Source: an uncultured Erysipelotrichaceae bacterium
Lineage (GTDB): Bacteria > Bacillota_I > Bacilli_A > RFN20 > CAG-826
DNA: 6,039 bases
NCBI GenBank assembly: GCA_902782395.1
Contig: CACZNF010000102.1
Span: 1-6,039, forward strand
Direction of reading: 5' to 3'
Under the pieces are notes generated by a model that did not search any database, was not told the origin of the DNA, and saw only the letters and a program-made list of their open reading frames with translations. A program made the translations under genes and the position numbers. Each line of letters opens with the position of its first letter. Positions within the stretch are counted from its first letter, which is position 1. Of the stretch, positions 1-5,547 are shown piece after piece.

Positions 1-173
1 GCGCTTTTACCAACATACATTGTGAATTTTTCATAATTAAGAGAAACACCAGAGACTGTCCCAGTATTTTGTTGAGTGTTATTTGAATTGTTGTTTTGAT
101 TATTACCGTTATTACACGCGGCTATAGATAAGGCAAATAAGGCGAGAGGTAATAATATTAAACTTTTCTTCAT
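1..173 (-). CDS. Surface lipoprotein with Ig-like (Big_2) start, partial; possible CotH-type protein
   Basis: Only the first 57 codons are present; the gene runs off the left edge. Residues 1-19 form a lipoprotein signal peptide: MKKS, a hydrophobic stretch, then the lipobox S-I-A-A-C with the lipidated cysteine at residue 20. Residues 21-39 are an Asn/Gln/Thr-rich linker typical of lipoprotein tethers. From residue 40 the sequence V-S-G-V-S-L...F-T-M-Y-V-G-K-S matches the opening strands of bacterial Ig-like Big_2 domains. The ATG overlaps the TGA of the DUF4956 gene as ATGA, and GGAGAGGAG lies 8 bases upstream, so the start is firm and translation is probably coupled. The protein would be anchored on the outer face of the membrane. 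In Firmicutes the VTC-domain and DUF4956 pair is often accompanied by a CotH-family kinase, so CotH is a reasonable guess (inference). No catalytic part is visible. Confidence 0.82.
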   Translation of the reverse strand, partial: MKKSLILLPLALFALSIAACNNGNNQNNNSNNTQQNTGTVSGVSLNYEKFTMYVGKS

Positions 174-871
174 AATGATTTCTCCTCTCCGATGAATGGA
201 AGAATGGAGATTTCTAAATTGCCATTCTTCACTCTTAATTCATCAATAAATTCTTTTTCATCTTTAATGTCTTTAAACTCAATGCGATAAGAGAGTCTAA
301 ATAAAGATCCCATCGCTGTGGTTTTAACTTCTACGAGTTCATTGCTTTTTAAATAATTAGCGAATGTATCATTGAATACATCGCTATACTCTAATGTTTC
401 AGGGATAGTTATTTTTAATATCTTTTCACCGTTAAATCTCTTATTAGAAAAGAGATGGGTGGATGTTAATAACAAATATAGACCAGCGACCACTACTGCG
501 AATATCGCGGCTAAAGCAACATAACCTAAGCCACAGATTAATCCACTAGCGATACCAGCGAATAAAAGAAGTAATTCTTCCGCTTTAGCGTTTTGGCTTC
601 TAAATCTAATTAAGCCTAAGGCTACTGCAATTGTGGCGATTCTTACTGCGCCTGAAGATGTGTTGTCTAAAAAGATTGAAACCATAGAGACAACTGCAGC
701 AACGATAATTGGCATAATCGCGGAAGTAATAAAGAAACTTTTAGTGCCTCTTAACTTTAAAGAGACTAAGAAAGTGAAAAGACAACTAATAAGGAAAGCA
801 ATCGCAATAATGATTAAAGCGATAACTACTTTATCCATCTTTTCACCTAATAAATTAAACAGTGAGTTCAT
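170..871 (-). CDS. DUF4956 domain membrane protein
   Basis: A 233-residue integral membrane protein of the DUF4956 family; its biochemical role is not established. Predicted helices lie at about 14-38, 48-68, 98-113 and 115-135, with a moderately hydrophobic conserved segment at 75-90 between them. The family signature is visible as G-L-I-R-F-R at 86-91, followed by the hydrophobic glycine-rich stretch LLLLFAGIASGLICGLG at 100-116. Residues 145-233 form a soluble, alpha/beta-looking C-terminal domain that is probably cytoplasmic. AAAGGAAG lies 7 bases before the ATG, which supports this start over the internal Met12. Its first 17 bases overlap the end of the VTC-domain gene, and its stop overlaps the lipoprotein start by 4 bases. 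The three are therefore one transcript and probably made in linked amounts. The context suggests it is the membrane partner of the soluble VTC-domain protein (inference). Confidence 0.88.
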   Translation of the reverse strand: MNSLFNLLGEKMDKVVIALIIIAIAFLISCLFTFLVSLKLRGTKSFFITSAIMPIIVAAVVSMVSIFLDNTSSGAVRIATIAVALGLIRFRSQNAKAEELLLLFAGIASGLICGLGYVALAAIFAVVVAGLYLLLTSTHLFSNKRFNGEKILKITIPETLEYSDVFNDTFANYLKSNELVEVKTTAMGSLFRLSYRIEFKDIKDEKEFIDELRVKNGNLEISILPFIGEEKSL

Positions 872-1589
872 GTGATTTCTTCCTTTCGTTAATAATATTG
901 TTAATATTCATAATCTTTGTGTAAGCGGTACCAACTTTAGAGAAGGTAGTTTTATATATCTTTCCTTTGGAAAGGATATTAGCTAACCATAAAGGCATTT
1001 CTTGTTGCACTTTGATTTCTAAGATAGCTTCTCCTGGATTTAATAAAGGAGTGCCATCCATTGAAGTATGAAGATTAAGGTCATAGGCTCTATATCGAGG
1101 ATTTTCATCGATTGTTAAACGAATATCTCCAACGATTTCTTTATATGATGTACGGTCATAGGCAATCATGATTTTAGGTTCTAAAGTTTGATAGAGGTTT
1201 CTAAAATAAACCATCTCTTTAGCGATTTGACCTTCACTAATATCGTCTAGTTCGTAATTTAAGAATCTAGAGACTTCATCTTCTGAAGTTTCGATACGTC
1301 TTTTATAAACAACACCTTCACATTTTCTTTTGATTTCTAAATATGCGGGTTTACCGTTTTTAATAAGACCATAACTTCTTAAACGGATCTTCTCCTTATA
1401 AGAGGGTTTTTCAATGGACCTTCTTATAAGGCGATAATCAGGAGTGTCGTAATAAATGGAGGCAATTGATGTCTTGCCGTATTGGTCTATAACCATATGG
1501 TCTTTTAAAGCATCCTTAAGGAATACTAGCTGTTCCTTATTAAGGATGAACTTCATTTCATAACGTTTCATGACAGTAATAACATCCAT
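855..1589 (-). CDS. Polyphosphate polymerase (VTC) domain protein, CYTH-like tunnel fold
   Basis: A 244-residue soluble protein consisting essentially of one VTC domain, the fold of the yeast polyphosphate polymerase Vtc4 and of triphosphate-tunnel enzymes. The basic and acidic tunnel residues can be followed in order: R-Y-E-M-K-F (9-14), Y-Y-D-T (46-49), K67-I-R69-L-R71, L-E-I-K-R-K (84-89), Y144-D-R146, R157-L-T-I-D161, E191-I-K193 and S217-K218-V-G-T-A-Y. This pattern fits a metal-dependent phosphate-chain binding site. Polymerase activity in bacterial stand-alone members is inferred from the family, not shown here. No membrane segment or signal peptide is present, so it acts in the cytoplasm or on the inner membrane face. 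AAAGGGGGT 7 bases upstream selects Met1 over Met7. It is the first gene of the operon with DUF4956 and the lipoprotein. A CYTH-type triphosphatase is the alternative, but the C-terminal LEIK plus SKVGTAY pattern favours VTC. Confidence 0.88.
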   Translation of the reverse strand: MDVITVMKRYEMKFILNKEQLVFLKDALKDHMVIDQYGKTSIASIYYDTPDYRLIRRSIEKPSYKEKIRLRSYGLIKNGKPAYLEIKRKCEGVVYKRRIETSEDEVSRFLNYELDDISEGQIAKEMVYFRNLYQTLEPKIMIAYDRTSYKEIVGDIRLTIDENPRYRAYDLNLHTSMDGTPLLNPGEAILEIKVQQEMPLWLANILSKGKIYKTTFSKVGTAYTKIMNINNIINERKKSHELTV

Positions 1590-1596
1590 ATATTTG

Positions 1597-1605
1597 ACCC
1601 CCTTT
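1597..1605 (-). promoter_or_regulatory. Ribosome binding site of the VTC-domain gene
   Basis: On the minus strand AAAGGGGGT lies 7 bases before the ATG at 1589. It decides the start at MDVITVMKRY rather than the internal Met7, which has no purine-rich site at a suitable distance. Confidence 0.75.
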
Positions 1606-1633
1606 CCGTTATGACAAAAGAGATATGAAAGAA

Positions 1634-1639
1634 TTTATA
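1634..1639 (-). promoter_or_regulatory. Weak candidate -10 box for the VTC-DUF4956-lipoprotein operon
   Basis: A promoter is expected between the terminator after the kinase gene and the VTC-domain start. TATAAA at this position on the minus strand is the best -10 match I see. The 17-base-upstream position holds only TGGAAC, a poor -35. A CTGACA is present but leaves a spacer of only 12 bases. The call is therefore tentative. Confidence 0.25.
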
Positions 1640-1667
1640 AAGTACCTCTATTGTCAGTTCCATATTA

Positions 1668-1724
1668 AAAAAACAAACTTAAACGAAGTTAAAATCAAAA
1701 ATCTTTTTCGCTAGTTTGTTTTTT
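1668..1724 (-). terminator. Hairpin terminator after the two-component operon
   Basis: The arms AAAAAACAAACT and AGTTTGTTTTTT (1713-1724 and 1668-1679, read on the minus strand) are perfect 12-base complements. The right arm ends in a run of seven Ts. The inner sequence can extend the stem through GCGAA/TTCG with small bulges. The left arm overlaps the kinase TAA stop. The stem is AT-rich with only two G-C pairs in the perfect part, so efficiency is uncertain, but the position between two leftward operons is right for an intrinsic terminator. Confidence 0.55.
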
Positions 1725-3144
1725 AGAAGGAAATATTGAAGTAAATTTTGTTGTCTTTAATAGAAACGCTAATCTTACCTTTATGTAGTTCTACAATCTC
1801 TTTTGCGATACTTAAACCAATACCAGAGCCTTCCTTTTTGCTATTTCTTGGACTACGGTAGAATCTTTCGAAGAGTTGATTAACATCCACTTCTTTATCA
1901 TCTGTATCGTTAGAGAATAATATTTCTAATTTGTTTTTATTAGTCTTTTTAAGATTGAAAATAATTTCACCTTCAGGGGTCGTATATTTAAGCGCGTTAT
2001 CTAAGAAGATATAGAATAATTCATTAATTAAATATTTATTCGCGCGCACTTCAATATCTTCATCAATATCACTTTTAAATTTGAATCCTGATTTCTCGTA
2101 TGTTGGTAAGAAAGCATCCACGGATTCTTTCGCTAATTGGGAAATAGAGAAAACACTAAATGGATAGTTTTGTAAATTAGCCTCATCAAGTTTAGAAAGA
2201 GTGACTAATTGATTAGTCATCATTGTTAATCTTCTCACTTGATCAGCGATAGAATCAGTCCATTCATTTTCACCATGGTCCATTTTCAAGATTTCTACAT
2301 CAGTATTAATAATAGTTAAAGGTGTCTTAAGCTCATGAGATGCATTAGTGATAAAGGCTTTTTGTTTACGATATGATTCTTCACTAGTTCTAAAGACAAA
2401 GTGTGAAGAAACAATAATAAGCGCAGCGATAATAGAATAACTAACTAAAGCGATAATAATAGAAGTTGCTAACCAGTTATTTAATGAGTTTCTACTTTCA
2501 GTAGTATCAACGAATACGACATATGTCGCGGTAAATGGTACTTCTTCATCCACAAGCTCGTAATCCATTCTATAACCAGTATTATTCCATGAAGCAGAAT
2601 AGTAGCGTTGTTTCGCAGTATCAGTTTTAGTGTCTACCTTATAGGAATAGTTACCAATTTTACCTTTTATTTTCTTGCTCGCTAAGACATCAATAGCCAT
2701 TTGTTGATCAGCTTCTTTATCTGTGGAAATCATATGGAAATAGGTATATTCCACAGAACCATCAGTATTAAAAACAGTAATAAAATATTGACCACGTGGA
2801 TCGTCTTTGCTTGGATCAGACACTGTGAAATGGAATTCACTTGGCTTTTCTGGTGGTTCTTGTCCTTGACCTTCTCCACCTGGTTGTCCTGGTTGTCCAG
2901 GTTGCCCTGGTTGACCACCCCAACCGCCTTGGCCTTGGCCTTGACCTTGAGTTGTATAATCAAAAGAGTTTTGTTTCACTAATGATTCACGTTCTCTTTC
3001 TTCAACTTGATCTAAAAGAGTAGCGGTATCGCGTTCCGCTTTCGCATAGTTAGATATATTAATGGCCGCGATAGTCGCGGCTAAAACTAAGAAAATGGAA
3101 AATAACGCGCTTAATATAAAGCGGAGCCTTAATTTCTTAATCAT
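1723..3144 (-). CDS. Membrane sensor histidine kinase of an OmpR-type two-component system
   Basis: A 473-residue kinase that senses an extracellular signal and phosphorylates the regulator encoded just upstream. Order: transmembrane helix 8-30; extracellular region 31-224; helix 225-250; a short juxtamembrane segment with no clear HAMP or PAS; HisKA dimerisation domain from about 258 with F-I-T-N-A-S-H270-E-L-K-T-P and the conserved E-N-E-W at 292-295; ATPase domain about 366-473 with N-box N374 and L-D-N-A-L-K-Y-T (381-388), F-box L-F-E-R-F-Y-R (424-430) and G2 box G-S-G-I-G-L-S (439-445). The expected DxGxG G1 box is replaced by S-N-D-T-D-D near 411-416. The extracellular part begins with an unusual Gly/Gln/Pro repeat (66-95), followed by an F-I-T-V-F-N-T-D-G-S fold known from CiaH-like Firmicutes kinases. 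The start has GGAG 7 bases upstream and overlaps the regulator gene by 8 bases. The signal is unknown. Confidence 0.93.
   Translation of the reverse strand: MIKKLRLRFILSALFSIFLVLAATIAAINISNYAKAERDTATLLDQVEERERESLVKQNSFDYTTQGQGQGQGGWGGQPGQPGQPGQPGGEGQGQEPPEKPSEFHFTVSDPSKDDPRGQYFITVFNTDGSVEYTYFHMISTDKEADQQMAIDVLASKKIKGKIGNYSYKVDTKTDTAKQRYYSASWNNTGYRMDYELVDEEVPFTATYVVFVDTTESRNSLNNWLATSIIIALVSYSIIAALIIVSSHFVFRTSEESYRKQKAFITNASHELKTPLTIINTDVEILKMDHGENEWTDSIADQVRRLTMMTNQLVTLSKLDEANLQNYPFSVFSISQLAKESVDAFLPTYEKSGFKFKSDIDEDIEVRANKYLINELFYIFLDNALKYTTPEGEIIFNLKKTNKNKLEILFSNDTDDKEVDVNQLFERFYRSPRNSKKEGSGIGLSIAKEIVELHKGKISVSIKDNKIYFNISF
2860..2949 (-). repeat. In-frame tandem repeats encoding GQ and QPG units in the kinase sensor region
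   Basis: On the minus strand, codons for four Gln-Gly pairs (6-base units, 2926-2949) are followed by G-G-W-G-G, then four tandem Gln-Pro-Gly triplets (9-base units, 2878-2913), then G-E-G-Q-G. The unit DNA is nearly identical from copy to copy (CAAGGC, CAACCAGGA with third-base changes). Because unit lengths are multiples of three, gain or loss of a unit would change linker length without breaking the frame. The peptide is flexible and collagen-like, and sits outside the membrane right after the first helix. Confidence 0.85.
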
Positions 3145-3820
3145 TTTGATACTCCAAATAGTAGCCTTGATAACGAATTGATTTAATCTTCACATTAGAT
3201 TTAATCTTTTCAATTTTCTTTCTTAAGTAAGAAATAAAGACCCAAACATTTTCACTCGTGGAATATGATTCAATATCCCAAGCATTTTTAGATATGGTTT
3301 CTAAAGAAACAACATTACCTTTAGCTTTCATTAATAAGGTCATGATTTGCATTTCTTTATTCATTAAGGTGACTTTATCATCTTTCGTGGATAACACTAG
3401 TGTATTGATATCGAGTTCTAAATCCCCAAACGAAAGCACTTCCGCTTCATCATAAGCGGGTTTACGACGGAGTAACGCTCTAATACGAGCGAGTAATTCG
3501 TCGACCACAAATGGTTTTGGTAAATAATCATCTGCGCCTAAATCTAAGCCAACTATTTTATCTTCAGTTGTGCTTTTCGCAGTGAGCATAATAATTGGTG
3601 TATTAATCTTTTTACTTCTTGCTCGTTTAAGTACTTCTAAACCATCATTAACTTTAGGTAACATGATGTCTAAGATGATGACATCGTATTTATATTGATC
3701 AAGGAAGATTAAAGCTTCTTCACCATCAAAAGCACTGTCCACAACGAATGAGTTACGTTTCAAAACAGTTGAGAGCGCTTTATTGAGCTGTAAAGAATCT
3801 TCCACTAAAAGTAATTTCAT
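3137..3820 (-). CDS. OmpR/PhoB-family response regulator
   Basis: A 227-residue DNA-binding regulator of normal family length. Receiver domain 1-118: acidic pocket E7-D8, phospho-acceptor D51 in I-I-L-D-I-M-L-P, switch T80 and K102 in L-P-K-P-F. Winged-helix domain about 129-225: W181 and the recognition-helix region E-N-V-W-V-F-I-S-Y-L-R-K-K-I (190-203). The wing ends I-R-Y-Q-G-Y-Y-L, where most relatives have I-R-G-V-G-Y. Its partner is the kinase gene, which overlaps its 3' end by 8 bases. MKLLLVED is the canonical beginning of the family, so the ATG is secure although no Shine-Dalgarno sequence precedes it. A direct repeat and a -10 box lie immediately upstream, which suggests autoregulation. 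The regulon is unknown. The adjacent cardiolipin synthase and the VTC operon are candidates by position only. Confidence 0.94.
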   Translation of the reverse strand: MKLLLVEDSLQLNKALSTVLKRNSFVVDSAFDGEEALIFLDQYKYDVIILDIMLPKVNDGLEVLKRARSKKINTPIIMLTAKSTTEDKIVGLDLGADDYLPKPFVVDELLARIRALLRRKPAYDEAEVLSFGDLELDINTLVLSTKDDKVTLMNKEMQIMTLLMKAKGNVVSLETISKNAWDIESYSTSENVWVFISYLRKKIEKIKSNVKIKSIRYQGYYLEYQND

Positions 3821-3832
3821 ACTTAAACAATG

Positions 3833-3860
3833 AATATATAACCTTAAATAAACCTTAAAT
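3833..3860 (-). promoter_or_regulatory. Promoter with TTTAAG-N5-TTTAAG direct repeat upstream of the response regulator
   Basis: On the minus strand the 10-mer ATTTAAGGTT occurs twice without mismatch (3851-3860 and 3840-3849), starting 11 bases apart, which is one helical turn. A TATATT -10 box follows at 3833-3838. The place of the -35 box is taken by the repeat and reads CATTTA, a poor -35, so an activator would be needed. Head-to-tail half-sites with an 11-base period are how OmpR/PhoB-type dimers bind. TTTAAG-N5-TTTAAG is the consensus known for CiaR of Streptococcus pneumoniae. That this regulator itself binds here is inference. Transcription would begin about 5 bases before the ATG. 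Confidence 0.65.
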
Positions 3861-3869
3861 GGCCCATTT
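3857..3869. other. 13-base palindrome at the end of the cardiolipin synthase gene
   Basis: AAATGGCCCATTT is a perfect palindrome around the central C at 3863. It reaches the last base of the cls stop codon and overlaps the distal half of the regulator-binding repeat. Its folded loop would be only about 3 bases and no T-run follows, so it is not a convincing terminator. An extra protein-binding site or chance are the alternatives. With no clear terminator here, cls transcripts may read through into the two-component genes. Confidence 0.3.
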
Positions 3870-5455
3870 TAGAAGAGAGCGGATATGATTTTAAGGACAG
3901 AACAGATACTTTTCTTAATACCTCTAAACCTGTAGTTTTGAGGAACGCGTTTGCTCTTTTTAATCATTTCTTCAAAGTCTTCTGCGATTTCATTCATGCA
4001 GTTACATTTATAAAGTATCGCGCCACACTCAAAGTGATGCACAAGGCTCCTAAAATCGAAATTAATCGTGCCCACAAAGCCTAATTCGTTGTCCGCTAAA
4101 ACGGTCTTCATATGATTAAATCCAGGGGTATAGGTATAGATTTTAACACCAGCATCTAATAAGAACTTAAAGTTGGATTTAGCCATCCAATAAGCAAGTC
4201 TCTTATCAGGAATACCTGGCACAATAAGATTTACTTCTACACCTCTAAGAGCGGCATTTCTCATCGCATCTAATAAACTATAAGTTGGGATTAAATATGG
4301 CGTGGAAATATAAACCTTTTCTTTCGCGTAATTAAGAATATTGATATAGGTTTGTTCACCAATAAGAGCGTTATCAATACCACCAGGACCATCACCAAAT
4401 GGCATCACATAGCCTTCATCTTCATATTCTGGATAATCATAATCTAAATATTTATTGAAGTTACTAACCCAACCGCAACATAAATTGAAGTTTTGAAGGA
4501 AGATAACTAACAAGTTATTAATTGCACTACCTTCAATCTTCACCATCGTATCTTTCCAATAGCCAAATCTTTTAATTTCATTAGCGTATTCATCAGCGAG
4601 GTTCATACCACCAGTAAAGGCCATCTTATGGTCAATGATGACAATCTTTCTATGATCACGGTTATTATAAACACCAGAAAGGATTGGTCTAAATGGATGG
4701 AACTTATAACATTGAATACCATATTGTTTTAAGATTTTTGGTGTTTTTGGGGAGATAGTACCACTACAACCCATATCATCATAAACAATACGTACATCAA
4801 CACCGTCCTGCGCCTTTTGGATTAAAATCTCCTTCACAGCGTCCCATTCTTTACCATCAGTAATGATAAAAAATTCCATGAAGATGAATTCTTCCGCTAA
4901 CTTTAATGATTCGATTAATTCTGGGAAGAACTCTTCACCAGTTTTATAGTAAGTGACTCTATTACCTTTATGAGCGCCTAGTTTGGTCACGCTTTTAACA
5001 TATTTAAAGGTACCATATGCCCTATCTAGTTCTTCACCAACTTGTGATATCTCGTTTTTGCTAAGTTTGAAATATGAACGATAGGCATTAACAGTGGCAC
5101 CGACAATGAGCTTGTCTCTTTTGTTTAAACCATGATTACCAAAGATTAAGAAAATCATTGATGTGAAGAATGGTAATAGAAGCATACCCACAATCCAAGG
5201 AATCTTAAATTCTGGATCTTCTGGTTTATTAACGATTTTAAAGAAGATAATAACCGCGACAATAAAGACGATTAATCTCAAAAGCAAATAAACAAGCATG
5301 ACAACAAGTTGAACATTTTCATTTGCCTCACCAAGAATGACTTCTAAGAAATTCTCAAGGAAGAACTGAATAAAAATAAAGACCGCTAGTTCTAATAAAA
5401 GTATGATTAGAACAATGAAATAGCCAGAAAATAGGTTTCGAAAAAACTTCTTCAT
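3869..5455 (-). CDS. cls: Cardiolipin synthase (phospholipase D superfamily)
   Basis: A 528-residue membrane enzyme that joins two phosphatidylglycerol molecules into cardiolipin plus glycerol. Three N-terminal hydrophobic segments lie at about 11-38, 47-73 and 85-106, with the usual P-x-x-x-x-I-P-W-I-V-G-M-L-L-L-P motif around the third. Two catalytic phospholipase D (HKD) motifs are complete: H268-R-K270-I-V-I-I-D275 followed by G-G-M-N, and H448-M-K450-T-V-L-A-D455 followed by G-T-I-N-F-D. Length and layout match Firmicutes cardiolipin synthases with an extended N-terminus. The C-terminal 30 residues are basic (K499 to K522), probably membrane-associating. The start is supported by AGGGAGGA 6 bases upstream. 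It is transcribed away from the permease gene across a 92-base spacer with a palindrome, and ends 48 bases before the response regulator in the same direction. Nothing looks damaged. Confidence 0.95.
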   Translation of the reverse strand: MKKFFRNLFSGYFIVLIILLLELAVFIFIQFFLENFLEVILGEANENVQLVVMLVYLLLRLIVFIVAVIIFFKIVNKPEDPEFKIPWIVGMLLLPFFTSMIFLIFGNHGLNKRDKLIVGATVNAYRSYFKLSKNEISQVGEELDRAYGTFKYVKSVTKLGAHKGNRVTYYKTGEEFFPELIESLKLAEEFIFMEFFIITDGKEWDAVKEILIQKAQDGVDVRIVYDDMGCSGTISPKTPKILKQYGIQCYKFHPFRPILSGVYNNRDHRKIVIIDHKMAFTGGMNLADEYANEIKRFGYWKDTMVKIEGSAINNLLVIFLQNFNLCCGWVSNFNKYLDYDYPEYEDEGYVMPFGDGPGGIDNALIGEQTYINILNYAKEKVYISTPYLIPTYSLLDAMRNAALRGVEVNLIVPGIPDKRLAYWMAKSNFKFLLDAGVKIYTYTPGFNHMKTVLADNELGFVGTINFDFRSLVHHFECGAILYKCNCMNEIAEDFEEMIKKSKRVPQNYRFRGIKKSICSVLKIISALF

Positions 5456-5547
5456 ATTTCGTCCTCCCTGAATGATTGTTAGTTATATATTAGCACGTAT
5501 TGTGCTATTTTTCATTCTTATCTATTGCATTACTTTGTAAAAGGTCT
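5456..5547. promoter_or_regulatory. Divergent promoter region between cls and the permease gene
   Basis: This 92-base AT-rich spacer must hold start signals for both genes. For cls (minus strand), TATAAC at 5482-5487 is a plausible -10 and would give a leader of about 20 bases with the strong AGGGAGGA site; no good -35 is seen. For the permease (plus strand), TTGTTA (5476-5481) and TATTGT (5498-5503) are separated by 16 bases, with four of six matches each. The palindrome at 5491-5507 overlaps both. The individual boxes are weak calls. Confidence 0.35.
5491..5507. promoter_or_regulatory. Palindrome TAGCAC-N5-GTGCTA, candidate operator
   Basis: Perfect 6-base arms flank the 5-base centre GTATT, close to midway between the two divergent ATGs. 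Five Ts follow on the plus strand (5508-5512), so it could instead be a short attenuator or terminator hairpin for rightward transcription entering from the cls side. Its central place in a divergent promoter region makes a repressor site for cls, the permease, or both the simpler reading. No regulator gene for it is in view. Confidence 0.45.

Noticed and set aside
66..115. T/G-rich low-complexity stretch as a regulatory repeat
   Set aside because: It is explained by Asn and Gln codons of the lipoprotein linker read on the minus strand.
633..875. Plus-strand open frame of 80 codons
   Set aside because: It lies wholly opposite the DUF4956 gene, has no family resemblance, and reflects the hydrophobic codon pattern of the real gene.
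1681..1700. TTTAAC-N4-TTTAAG on the minus strand as a second regulator site before the VTC operon
   Set aside because: The spacing is 10 instead of 11 bases, one half-site has a mismatch, and it lies in the terminator loop far upstream of any -10 candidate; chance is likely in such AT-rich DNA.
2878..2913. Short tandem repeat as a CRISPR-like or mobile-element signal
   Set aside because: The 9-base units are contiguous, in frame and code for Gln-Pro-Gly; there are no spacers and no terminal inverted repeats.
2701..3023. Open frames on both strands across the Gly/Gln/Pro repeat (plus 2701-2982, plus 2841-3023, minus 2730-2963)
   Set aside because: All are out-of-frame readings of the repeat inside the kinase gene; their low-complexity peptides follow from repeat DNA and none has convincing start signals.
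3258..3455. Plus-strand open frame of 65 codons
   Set aside because: It is antisense to the DNA-binding domain of the response regulator, with no recognisable product.
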